Assembly (NCBI GenBank): GCA_023634235.1
Contig: JAMKCF010000001.1
Span: 3,216,106 to 3,280,105, forward strand
Direction: 5' to 3'
DNA: 64,000 nucleotides
Origin: Pisaster brevispinus
Lineage: Eukaryota; Echinodermata; Asteroidea; Forcipulatida; Asteriidae
The translations under genes and the position numbers were made by a program. Under the pieces are notes generated by a model, which was not told the origin of the DNA, did no database searches, and saw only the letters and a list, made by a program, of their open reading frames with translations. Positions 55,851 to 64,000 of this stretch are shown in pieces. Position 1 is the first letter of the stretch; each line of letters starts with the position of its first letter.

Positions 55851-56334
55851 ACATAGAGAGACGCGTCCATGATTTTTACCTTAATTTTTTTATTGGGTAG
55901 GGCACTCATCAAGCAAAATTAATGTTTACTTCGGTGAAACTTAAGTTTCAGGCTTACTCCGTTCAGTAAATACCTAACTTGAAAGAATTTGTCCCCATGT
56001 ATGGGCCCACTGAGATCAAGTACGCGACTCTCTTTGGTTAGTTTATATCTTGCTTTCAAACCGTCGTTGGTCGAGTCTTCCTCGGTTGGATCGATTTCTT
56101 CAAATCCACTTGAGGAATCTTTGTAAAACAATGCCGCTGTCAGCTGGGAGTCTTTAGCAACCGGTCCACAAGTCATCAACGTTTCCAGGAGAGCTCGGTA
56201 TGGGTATGTGTTTGTCTGTTTGATGGCGAGGAAATAAGCTTATCGTTCAATAAAATGTCTACGTCGGAGAACAACGAGTGCAGAAGGGCAGTGTCCAGTG
56301 TGTAGTACATGTGTGTAGTTGCAGTTGCACTGAA

Positions 56335-56445
56335 CGTCTCGCTAGGTCGATCGTGCAAAACCATTCCTGCACGATCGGCCAATCGCGCAAAACCATTCCT
56401 GCACAATCGGCCGATCGCGCAAAGCCATTCCTGCACGATCACAAC
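56335..56445. repeat. 32-bp tandem repeat containing GATCGCGCAAA
   Basis: Three units of AAACCATTCCTGCACGATCGGCC type alternate CCAATCGCGC and CCGATCGCGC. It lies at the broken end of the capsid pseudogene. A related array is at 56870. Confidence 0.8.
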
Positions 56446-56571
56446 CTCTTCCCTAGGGTGTGTCGAGCAGTACGAGGTTGACTGCTCTCTCACCCTAGTA
56501 TTGGAACATTTGCATATATCCAAAAATTTTGGATACGTATGCAAATTAGAATAGTCTGGCTGCATATCGAA

Positions 56572-56572
56572 A

Positions 56573-56633
<61 letters not shown>
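56572..56633. repeat. (ATT)n microsatellite
   Basis: About 20 uninterrupted TTA units. It could be the tail of a lost SINE or LINE, but no body is recognisable beside it. Confidence 0.95.
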
Positions 56634-56635
<2 letters not shown>

Positions 56636-56869
56636 TGGTTTATTAAAAATCCGAACTTGTTGCCAGAGGCAAAATTGCAACGATTTGTACATTCGAAATT
56701 CACATCTTCGCCGTAGCCTCGTGGTCCGGTACATTGGAACCATGTACATGTGCTAATGTAATGTTGTTGTCCAATCAGGGTCCAAGTGAGGAGTTTCCAT
56801 CCCAGGGTTTACTATTTACAAACATGGTTGGAAATAAAGTAAACCATGGGGACGAGGTTGACACGATCA

Positions 56870-57020
56870 ATAATCAATCGATCGCGCAAAAAATGTTCGT
56901 TGCGCGATCAGTAGATCGCGCAAGGATGTTCGTTGCGCGATCGACCGATTGCTGCGCAAACAGTAGATCTTCCAATCGCGCAGCGCGATCAGTCGATCAC
57001 TCAGATCGACCGATCGCGCC
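56870..57020. repeat. Irregular array of GATCGCGCAA/TTGCGCGATC palindromic words
   Basis: At least nine GCGCGATC/GATCGCGC occurrences alternate with ATGTTCGT and AGTAGATC. It has the same vocabulary as the array at 56335, with (ATT)n and unique DNA between. Confidence 0.8.
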
Positions 57021-57239
57021 CAACATACATAATTGGTTGGGTTACATTTTTTTTTAGACTTATATAAGTCGAGGTTTGTGCCACAAGACACAAGACGCTC
57101 CAGTCATATAAAACCCCTTCAAAAGCAAACAACCATCGGCGTTCAACCGTCAGAGGGCGCAATTTATTTATTAATTACTTTTATTTTTATTTTTATTTTA
57201 TTTTCCTTTTTTAATCGAGGACTTGTTTTTTCACAAGGA

Positions 57240-58030
57240 AAGTTTTTTTGTTTTGTTTTTTGCCCGCGCGCCCTCGTGTGTGCGTCTGTTGGTGAGCAAT
57301 GGTGAAAGAGTTACCGTAGCTGTAGATACGACGACATAACTTTTAAAGCACTCACATACGCTGCCCAGTGGAACTGTGCTATAGTTTTCTGGTTCAGTGC
57401 TGCGGGGAAACGAGACCAATCTCAGGACTCCATCAGTCCAGGAATCGACGAGAGCAATCAGACTGGTACAAGTTTAATTTTTCTGACACGGCATCGCATG
57501 CTGGGGGGGGGGGTGGGGTGCAGGCTTGGTTCTCATTAGACTTGTCGACAAGTCGCAGTAGTCAGGAGCCATCAATATCGCGAGAGCAGTGTAGTTATCG
57601 CGTGAGATAATGCGCCGCGACAAAGATATTAAAGACTTGTCTACAAGTTTATGTTCACATCATCAACAACAACATCAGCTCTGCTGCTGAGTAGTACACG
57701 TTGTACACGTCGTACGCGTAGTTCCGGGTGCGTTGTAGTACTGAAAAACGTCAGTTTATTAATTTTGTTTACTAAGAATTAGTCATCATGGCGGTGCGTG
57801 TGAGATCTAGATGTGACGACATAGGTTATTTTCGTGTGTTGTGAAACGGTTAAATATCGGAAGGTTCTGGGTGGGTATGTCAGAACCCGAACAGTACTCT
57901 GCAAAAGTGCAGGTCAGACGCGAGCGAGACAGAGGTAACCTGCATTTTCGTTGACACTGACGGCATTCAGCTCTACATTTAGCGTTATCAACATTACTAT
58001 TTATAGACAGCTAGAGCCAAGAGAGTGAAA
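57240..58030 (+). promoter_or_regulatory. CpG-richer 5' region of the prolyl 4-hydroxylase-like gene
   Basis: GC and CpG content rises here just before the proposed first exon. An upstream ATG at 57788 (GTCATCATGG) opens a short frame that closes after about 18 codons and could be a uORF. A G run lies at 57505. Promoter identity is inferred from position. Confidence 0.35.
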
Positions 58031-58053
58031 ATGGAGAACGCCAGTTTAACTAG
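58031..58053 (+). CDS. Prolyl 4-hydroxylase-like gene, proposed exon 1
   Basis: ATG in good context (GAAAATGG) encodes MENASLT and two bases of an eighth codon, then a GTATGA donor at 58054. The phase fits exactly: the two bases AG join the G at 62459 to give Arg and continue the frame of exon 2. The exon is short, so this rests on phase, context and the CpG-rich upstream. Other upstream starts are possible. Intron 1 would be 4.4 kb and contains the hairpins, SINE and tRNA-palindrome described separately. Confidence 0.5.
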
Positions 58054-58737
58054 GTATGATACAGACTACAGAGTACGTAATCTAGCAATACTCTAGTGTG
58101 ATCGACAAGTCTGATCGAAAAACGTTATAACGTTATATAACTTCAATTCAAGTAAGATTGATTGTATGGTCTGTCAGTGTTTACACTAACCATGGAGGCA
58201 TTCTACATGCTGAATACATGATTTAACATGAGTACCTCCATGCACTAACACTGCAACAGTGTTAGTTAGTGTTAAATGTATGATCGAAAATGTTATATAA
58301 TTTAACTATTTACACCAGGTTACTGCTGGGTCTAGCTCTAATAATAAAACTTACACTGGTGACTGACTGTTAATAGGGTCAGAAATGGAAATTTTCTTCT
58401 TGTTGGCAGGCATCAGATTTGTACTCTAATCAAAAGGCCATTTAAACATGAGTTGATTAGTGCAAGACTGAGTCAAATCGGATAACAGGTTCAAAAGTTA
58501 TGGTCAATCGAAAATCGGAAATTCAGACAGTTCTTTGTTCAAAATCTCAATGGATACAATGGTAAAATCTGTGTGACAATGGAGGACTAAAACAAGGAGT
58601 AAACAAGTGTTAAGAACATTCAATGTTTGCAATCATAGCCCCATCCATACAGTGCCAATACGCTGTTGATCATATATGGAGCTATAAATAGCGCTTACCC
58701 AGTACCAAACAAGACATTTTTATGGATGGAGGGAGGG

Positions 58738-58804
58738 TACTCCTAGAACTATTCGGTTCGTTCCGCTATCGTCTCCCCAACCAAACCGAATAGTTCTAGG
58801 AGTA
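58738..58804. repeat. Hairpin 1 (TACTCCTAGAACTATTCGG)
   Basis: TACTCCTAGAACTATTCGGTT and AACCGAATAGTTCTAGGAGTA are perfect 21-bp inverted arms around a 25-bp loop with GCTATCGTCTCC. A diverged sister hairpin lies at 59007-59080 with the same loop words, so the two may be the ends of one element that contains the G-rich repeat between them. Confidence 0.85.
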
Positions 58805-58839
58805 GAGGGAGGGAGTTAGAATACCGGGGGTAGATAGGT

Positions 58840-58985
58840 GTAAACTGGGGGGGGGGGGTGGCTATTTAATGTATCAAACCATTTATTTGTGCATTTTTTT
58901 TTCAATCTTGGGGGGGGGGTGGGTTGCCCAGCAGCTGCCCATGCCCTTGCCCCCACCCCACCCCTTCTGGTTACACCACAGCAGC
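58840..58985 (-). repeat. GC-rich repeat, minus-strand relative of 40957
   Basis: Carries poly-G runs and CCATGCCCTTGCCCCCACCCC...GGTTACACCAC, complementary to the GGCGTAACTGGGGG end at 40957. Confidence 0.55.
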
Positions 58986-59006
58986 GCATTACAAGGAGGT
59001 CCATAT

Positions 59007-59080
59007 CTCCTAGAACTGTTTTGATTCATTTTGCTATCGTCTCCATAGTGGAACGAACCTCATAAAGTTCTAGGACTAAA
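59007..59080. repeat. Hairpin 2, diverged sister of hairpin 1
   Basis: CTCCTAGAACTGTTTTGATTC and CATAAAGTTCTAGGACTA form imperfect arms, again around TTTGCTATCGTCTCC. Confidence 0.7.
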
Positions 59081-59444
59081 GGAGTAGGAGCTCCCTATGC
59101 CCTGTCGTGAATATTCAGCAACAAATTGAACTGATTTAAATACTAGCCTAGGTTTAAAACCAAGGTTTTAAGTAAATCTGATGCTTGACCTATTTGGCAA
59201 CATCCGCTAAACTGGTCCATAATTGAACTGCAGCAGACTAGAAGGAGCAAGAACCCAAGGACTTATTCTTATTACGAATAGGGGTTTCAAAAGAGATAAT
59301 GTATGGAATGAGAACAGGTCTCCGGAATGGAGAACCTTTCAAACCTTAACCCATCCTGCCTTTACTATTGTATTTCCCGTAAAACACACAACACTGTTTT
59401 TAACAGATGGTAATTTTGCATCGGGGATAAAGAATATTAATTTT

Positions 59445-59645
59445 GGTTTTTTACCCTACACCGATGTGTGTTAGCACTGTATACCCAGTACTTTCCCGAG
59501 TTCTGTGAAAAAAAAACTAGCTGCCGGGCAATCTCCGTGGTCTAGTTGGTAAGACACTGCTCTAGAATTGCAAAGGTTGTGGGTTCGAATCCCACCCGAG
59601 TAATTATGCCTGTGATTTTTTTAATACACAACACTGTTGTTGGTG
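59445..59645 (+). mobile_element. TIR element with tRNA-like core, opposite orientation
   Basis: The left arm TTTTTACCCTACACCGATGTG...TTTCCCGAGTTCTGTG matches the left arm at 7555. Here the tRNA-like core (CCGTGGTCTAGTTGGTAAG and GTGGGTTCGAATCCCACC) is on the plus strand. With inverted termini this is simply the element in reverse. The right arm is degraded. Box B pairs perfectly, but no anticodon stem forms. Confidence 0.65.
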
Positions 59646-59819
59646 CCTATAAAACTCTGGGAAAACCCATAAATGAATGAGAAGTGATTGTCTTTTTTAT
59701 ACTACTATTGATATGAGATGGGAAACAGAATGATTTGCTCTTTCCATTGGTATAAAAAGTTTTTTGGGGGATACAGGGTTTGCAGGGCTCCAAACTGGAA
59801 TAAATTAAAATACCACAAG

Positions 59820-60420
59820 ACAGTAGCTCAAAATGTTTTTATTTGAACTAGCAATACAAAGATTTATCTCATTTGTGTTTGGGTAAACGATTTTGATGCT
59901 CAACAGAATTGTATTTACCAGACTCAAAGTCAACATTTGACTGACATTTCTCTCTGTTCAAGATATTACACATTGAGGTGTAATTATTCAATTGAAAAAC
60001 ACAAGACAGCCGGACTACATGTAGTCCAGACCAGGGCTCGAATTTGGGGTAAAATTCCACAAGACCGCAGGGCTTGTTGCTAAAAAAAATTACTGGACCA
60101 GAATTTATTTCACAAGACCAGAATCTTCATGAGAAAGAGCTTTCTACACAGTTTAACATAAATTGCACTATTAAGAGAAGATTTACAATGTATCTCATTA
60201 TTTTGTCTTGATACTGAACAGAATTGTACTACTACTAGACTCGAGGTCAACATCTGAACACCATTTCTTTCTGTTAAAGATATTACATTGTGGCTATTAT
60301 TCAATTAAAAAAAACAAGACCGATGGACTTGTCAGGTCATGAGTTTACTGGCCCAAAGCTAAAAACACTGGCCTCGGACTTGGCCTCCAGTGTCAAATTC
60401 GAGCCCTGTAGACGTCATGA
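59820..60420. repeat. Tandem pair of about 280-bp repeats
   Basis: Both halves share ACAGAATTGTA, CTCRARGTCAACAT, CATTTCTYTCTGTT, GATATTACA and ATTATTCAATT in the same order (59880-60010 and 60200-60310). The boundaries contain GGGCTCGAATTTGGGGTAAAA, also found at 60395-60485, so a short CAGGGCTCGAATTT repeat punctuates the array. Confidence 0.75.
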
Positions 60421-60914
60421 GTTTACTGGCCCGGGGCTACTATCACTGGCCTCGGGCCTGCAGTCCGGGGTAAAATTTGAGCCCTGGTTTGCCTTTAACT
60501 TTTTTCAGTGACTAGCCACGGGGACCAGTTATTTTTTCACGTCACTGGTCCCAAAGCTTTTTCACTGGTCCCTATTTCATATTAAGTAGGGATGCTTTTC
60601 AAAATTTAAGTAGCCATAATAATATTGACTGGTCCCCGGGTGTTTAAACCGGCATTTGGCCAGCAGACCACTGTTAAGGGAGAACACTGCTGTTTATTTG
60701 CAAGGCAGTAAACATGAATGTTTATTGTAGTACAGTATTTTAAAAGTGCTACATGGGCTTAGGCAGGAACAATATTTATGTACTGAAACCAGTCAGGTGG
60801 GTATGGGTTAGGATTCAAAGACATCCCTGGCTTATGGTGTGAAGGGATCGTGGTTGCGACAGGCAAATTTTGCAGTGGGTTTGTACTCCTGAGCTAAACT
60901 TTGAAGATAAATGG

Positions 60915-61430
60915 GGCTATGCAGCCTCGCTGCCACGGGCAGCGCGGCGTATCGATAACTCTCGTCGTTAACCCCTGGTAGAGAAACACTGGAAATTAAT
61001 GCTGATTGGCTAACCAAAATGTACTGATTTGCGTGCACGCTTGTTAAAAACGTTCGAGCGCTTGTACTTGTAGGGCGCTTGTCGGGCGCTTGTCGGGCGC
61101 TCAGTATGCCCGTGTAAAAATGCACGTATTTTGACGCGATACATTTCAAACGTATCATGTTTTTACATGGTCACCCTAAACTGCATACAGTTAGATGTAT
61201 CACAAGATCCAAAAAGAATGAGAGGGTGCCAGTTGCTCCATGACTTGATGCGTCCTTTGACAGCGCGCTATGCGAAGTCTCTTACACAGAATGGATCAAC
61301 CACAGGACTAATTTAAAATATCCAATATATTTGGATATTTTAAAGTCACACTTCCAGGGGGTTACAATCGAGCAAGGCATTCTGGGAAAGAAAACAAAAT
61401 GTCGCGTCGAGATCGTACACCACTGGGCAC
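60915..61430 (-). repeat. Family H repeat, uninterrupted copy
   Basis: Reverse complement of the copy at 44455-45185 minus its MITE. Contains a short GGGCGCTTGTC tandem. The minus-strand frame at 60832-61158 is repeat-derived. Confidence 0.8.
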
Positions 61431-61568
61431 GAGGTTTGGGGCTATGCCATTGAAGCATTGATGCGAGAACCATAACTTAATTTCAAATCAATTCTTGCCC
61501 GTATCGGCAACCATTGCAAAACGTGGAGAATGGATGTTATGGATTTATTATTTACAAACTCAGTCGCA

Positions 61569-61690
61569 AGTCGTGGCCGAGCGGTCTAGTTCACCAGACC
61601 CAAGCTCTGGTGTTTTCAGCAGCAGAGTGTGGGTTTTGATTTCCTGTCATGACACTTGTGCCCTTGAGCAAATCACGTAACCATCGCTTT
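61569..61690 (+). mobile_element. tRNA-derived SINE, 5' half
   Basis: Head GTGGCCGAGCGGTCTAG with a mutated box B (GGTTTTGATTTCC), then CATGACACTTGTGCCCTTGAG. Confidence 0.8.
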
Positions 61691-61844
61691 GTAAAAAGTT
61701 GGGAAGGTAGTGCAATCTGCTCTACCAGCCTTGTTGATGATACTCATGCCTACATCCTTTACGGACTGTGAAGGGGGTTACCCCGTTTCAGCCCCACCTG
61801 AGTAGGTGGCAACCTGCCCCTGGTGACAATTGATTTGGGTAAAC

Positions 61845-61908
61845 AGCCCTAATCAGTTTGGGTCAACAGCCCAAATCAGTTTGGGTCAACAGCCCAAATC
61901 AGTTTAGT
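61845..61908 (+). repeat. 23-bp tandem repeat
   Basis: Nearly three units of CAGTTTGGGTCAACAGCCCAA; a variant (ATTTGGGTAAACAGCCCTAA) precedes them. Confidence 0.85.
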
Positions 61909-62186
61909 GTAGGCTTCACCTTGAAGCTGAAGTGTCTGTCCAGCCAAGTGATGTTAGGCAATTTATCTTTAAAAAATTATAAATTAATACTTGATAACTT
62001 GTATCTGAGCAGCCTAAATGTATATACACGTATATTCAATCTGAAACGCTTGCATTTGCAAGAAAATTTCCCTCATTAATTTGTTTTCCCCCTGTATTTT
62101 GGGTTTTAATATGATCAAAATAGAGTACAACCAGGTACGGTACATAACGACTGGTTTTTGATCAAAAGTTCATGTTGTTTCTTTAT

Positions 62187-62402
62187 TAAATTTGAGTTTG
62201 AACAAAGAAAAATTGACTGGAGCGGGACTTGAACCAACGACCTCCAGATTAACATACCGGCGCTCTACCAACTGAGCTATCCAGCGGTCTCCCAACATAG
62301 GGCTGGATAGCTCAGTTGGTAGAGCGCCGGTACGTTAATTCGGAGGTCGTTGTTTCAAGTCCCGCTCCAGTCAATTTTTCTTTGTTTAAACCCAATTTAT
62401 TT
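62187..62402. mobile_element. Palindrome of two tRNA-like sequences
   Basis: Two tRNA-like units (62214-62286 minus, 62301-62373 plus; shared GCTCAGTTGGTAGAGCGCCGG and TTCAAGTCCCGCTCCAG) face away from each other across a 14-bp spacer. The inversion extends past the tRNA part into AACAAAGAAAAATTGA, making arms of about 100 bp. Box A and B are intact. The anticodon loop of the minus unit (ATGTTAA) would give GTT (Asn), while the plus unit has C at position 33. The T stem has mismatches. I call it a mobile-element fold-back, not two functional tRNA genes. It lies in intron 1 of the gene ending at the window edge. Confidence 0.75.
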
Positions 62403-62458
62403 AAAATTTTACCCAGTCAGTTTCCCTTGTGGTTTATTACTTGTTTCTTTACTATCAG

Positions 62459-62585
62459 GACATTACAAATGTTATCGAAGAGCTCAGCGGAGTGGCCAAT
62501 CCCACAGAAGACAAACCTCATACCTCCTGGCTATAAGGAAGGAGAGAAACTTGCGTTCATCCTAGACAATGTCTTCACCAAAGAG
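62459..62585 (+). CDS. Prolyl 4-hydroxylase-like gene, exon 2
   Basis: Bounded by TTTCTTTACTATCAG acceptor and GTACTT donor. One base completes a split codon and 42 codons follow, ending in phase 0. It reads SAEWPIPQKTNLIPPGYK and then LAFILDNVFTKE. A short linker followed by a LxFILDNVxTxEEC block is how the 2-oxoglutarate/Fe(II) dioxygenase domain of prolyl 4-hydroxylase-like proteins begins. The exon joins the next one without disturbing the frame. Substrate and location cannot be deduced from this part, and no signal peptide is evident. Confidence 0.75.
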
Positions 62586-62663
62586 GTACTTTATAGTCAC
62601 GAATAAACTTGGCCCCAGCCAAATATCTTTGGCAGAGTGTGGCTAAGCGTGTTGTTCGTGGTG

Positions 62664-62745
62664 TGTTGTGGCCAAGTGGTCTTAGTTCACCGTTAACCCA
62701 AGCTCTGGTGGTGTCAGCAGCAGCAGAGTGTGGGTCGATGCAGAC
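62664..62745 (+). mobile_element. tRNA-derived SINE, head fragment
   Basis: TTGTGGCCAAGTGGTCTTAG and AGAGTGTGGGTCGATGCAG resemble the SINE head at 61569; box B is lost. Confidence 0.6.
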
Positions 62746-62954
62746 TTCCTGTGCTATTATGTCCAGGTCAAAGTTTAAGGGTCAAATTTTGCCCTATAGA
62801 GTCGACACCACTCGGACTCTAAGCTCAGTGAGACCTTCTCACCAAACGTGATGTCTCAATCTTTATGGCCACCTCCCCCGATTATAATGTTACCTCTAAA
62901 CTTCTGGGTCTTTGTGGGCCGAGTCCTTCACACTTAAGGGGAGAACTAAAAAGT

Positions 62955-63300
62955 AGGATCATAAATTCATAATTACTCAAAATATTAATGACCATAAAAA
63001 CTTTCTTGGTGAGTAGCACTGCAGCTGTTGATAGTGTAAACTATTTTGAGAAAGGATTCCCTTCAAAGTGGTATAATTTCTTACCCCAAAAACGTTTGCA
63101 TCTGAGAAAAGATCATGCATGAATCTTGTCTTAGATATCTGAGGGTTGGTGTCCGTTCCCAGATTCTGTGGTAAGAGATGCGGTTGGTACCCGCTGTCCC
63201 CTCCCTAAATGTGGATGGATTCGACATTCTTGTGAAAATACTGTGACAGTTTTTGCTGTTATCTCAACAAGTAGACACTGTCTTCAGCTTAAACATTCAC
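62955..63300 (-). repeat. Family B dispersed repeat
   Basis: Reverse complement of 3475-3835, with CACTGCAGCTGTTGATA, GGGTTGGTGTCCGTTCCC and GGTTGGTACCCGCTG. Lies in intron 2 of the prolyl 4-hydroxylase-like gene. Confidence 0.75.
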
Positions 63301-63491
63301 ATTGTGCCCATAAACCAGCATCACATTGACATAAACCAGTCTAGATGACCTTACTTGTAATAGTCTCGATTGTTGCGAAACTGGACTGGACCCAATTTGG
63401 TTACAGGTTTACAGGTTGGTTGAACGGTGTTTAATGAACTCTTACACTGAAACAATGCACAATACCGTACAATTATTCCCGTATCCTACAG

Positions 63492-63565
63492 GAATGTGAT
63501 GAGCTAATTCGTGTGTCTGAGGAGCGTGGCTATGAGCAAGCCCTCGTCAATATCGGCGGAGGAAG
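63492..63565 (+). CDS. Prolyl 4-hydroxylase-like gene, exon 3 (gene continues past the window)
   Basis: Acceptor TATCCTACAG and donor GTGAGA (AAG|GTGAGA). It encodes ECDELIRVSEERGYEQAL and then VNIGGGR, the last codon split. Together with exon 2 this gives the FTKEECDELI helix and the following strand of the P4Hc-type dioxygenase fold. The Fe-binding His-x-Asp...His and the 2-oxoglutarate Arg/Lys would be encoded downstream. Without them, family membership rests on these blocks alone, and a related non-collagen hydroxylase is equally likely. Confidence 0.75.
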
Positions 63566-63711
63566 GTGAGAGTTTAGCGGTCAAAGTTCAGTTTCTGTTG
63601 CCTTGATCTTTATGTAAAATCCTGCACAGTTTGTTTGAATGTTGTGCACTCAGCCAAATATTCCCTTAAAAATGTCGAGGGTCATACTGAGTCCACTAGA
63701 GCCAAAAAGCA

Positions 63712-63860
63712 TGGCAATGGGGAACTTTTTGGACGCTAGGTGGCAGCAGACTAACCAGGTAAATCCATTGTTCTCCATTGCATGCTCAGAACTACGTAGA
63801 CAATGGAAATTTATTTGTCAAGTCTGCTGCCACCTAGAGTTCCAAAGTCTCCCATTGTGA
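63712..63860. mobile_element. 149-bp MITE with two inverted CTCF-like motifs
   Basis: Inverted arms of about 42 bp include GCTAGGTGGCAGCAGACT at left and AGTCTGCTGCCACCTAG at right. CGCTAGGTGGCAG (63734-63746) fits 12 of 13 positions of the vertebrate/fly CTCF core CGCGNGGNGGCAG; the right motif fits 11. It lies in intron 3. Confidence 0.8.
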
Positions 63861-63957
63861 TTGTCAATTTACCCTGGGTTGATTCTAAAAACCTTAAGTG
63901 GGGGAGTATCCCATGAATTACACAATTGCAGGAAGGTTCTACTAGTTACTGGCTCCC

Positions 63958-64000
63958 CAGGGGCCAATTTCATAGCGCTGCTTAAGCAGAAAAAAATGCT
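63958..64000. mobile_element. GGGCCCAATTTCAT-family MITE, cut by the window end
   Basis: CAGGGGCCAATTTCATAGCG, then GCTTAAGCAGAAAAAAATGC, is the left terminus of the family. The rest lies outside. Confidence 0.85.

Larger units (their letters stand above)
53435..56300 (-). pseudogene. Polinton major-capsid-type protein, decayed and split by three insertions
   Basis: Pieces in minus-strand order are: 56300-55859 (LLHSLFSDVDILLND, then LTAALFYKDSSSG, RVLDLSGPIHGDKFFQ, RYLLNGVSLKLKFHRSK); 55506-55060 (VRKVMISPAVSLARKHF, GISREDYESG, LFAFDLTPDLS); 53970-53940 (GPHFNLVKRSNL); and 53557-53435 (LELVFDAALLTTVNVMA, IIEVDSSRNVLIDY, stop). Their order and content match the capsid proteins of Polintons, often annotated F54H12.2-like in invertebrate genomes, thought to adopt a double jelly-roll fold. 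The pieces are separated exactly by elements at 55515-55850, 53971-55055 and 53567-53930, each with its own target duplication. Further damage includes a frameshift near 56217, a stop at 55924 and several stops in the second piece. The N-terminal part is missing beyond 56300, where a GCGATC-rich array begins. Confidence 0.82.

Noticed and set aside
56176..56565. 129-codon minus-strand frame as an intact gene
   Set aside because: Its start end is the capsid fossil read across a frameshift and the rest is the GATCGCGC array.
62214..62373. Two functional tRNA genes
   Set aside because: Poorly paired T stems, an altered position 33 in the plus unit, and symmetry extending into non-tRNA flank point to a mobile fold-back.

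Overview
This window looks like nuclear DNA of a marine invertebrate deuterostome, most likely an echinoderm. The basis is long introns with GT-AG junctions, vertebrate-type exon signatures, tRNA-derived SINEs, LINE 3' ends with short A/T-rich tails, and a very dense population of short inverted-repeat (MITE-like) elements. The species assignment is inference. Host coding DNA is sparse, and most of the 64 kb is repeats.

Host genes. (1) On the minus strand at 28640-28891 is the first coding exon of a GABA-B receptor subunit 2-like gene: signal peptide plus the first strand and helix of the ligand-binding domain, closed by a consensus splice donor. Its later exons would lie at lower coordinates, but I could not identify them. 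(2) Back to back with it, on the plus strand, a weaker first-exon candidate starts at 30434; the GC-richer stretch between them (about 29000-30430) could be a shared promoter. (3) On the plus strand at the right end, three phase-compatible exons (58031-58053, 62459-62585, 63492-63565) begin a gene resembling 2-oxoglutarate/Fe(II) prolyl 4-hydroxylase-like proteins. The catalytic part lies beyond the window.

The most interesting region is 49.4-56.3 kb, a decayed Polinton/Maverick, the virus-like giant DNA transposon class. It holds a protein-primed-type family B DNA polymerase pseudogene and a small second ORF (plus strand), converging on an adenain-like cysteine protease pseudogene and a major-capsid-type pseudogene (minus strand). 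The capsid gene is cut by three different later insertions with 8-, 9- and 4-bp target duplications. The polymerase has stops, frameshifts and an apparent internal deletion that removes the region expected to hold palm motif A. An unidentified TATA-driven minus-strand ORF (48.1-48.6 kb) lies just outside.

Repeat landscape. At least eight dispersed families recur: the GGGCCCAATTTCAT palindromic MITE (eleven whole or partial copies), families A and B (related TIR elements), C (9-bp target duplication), D, E, F, G and H, a Ser/Leu-tRNA-type SINE, TIR elements with a tRNA-like core, and TACGGA-ended palindromes up to 1.08 kb with a 6-bp target duplication. Several copies are nested, and uninterrupted copies elsewhere in the window serve as empty sites. 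Tandem arrays include 142 bp x4, 59 bp x3, 30-36 bp minisatellites and simple repeats.

No rRNA gene, intact tRNA gene, CRISPR array or bacterial-type operon was seen.
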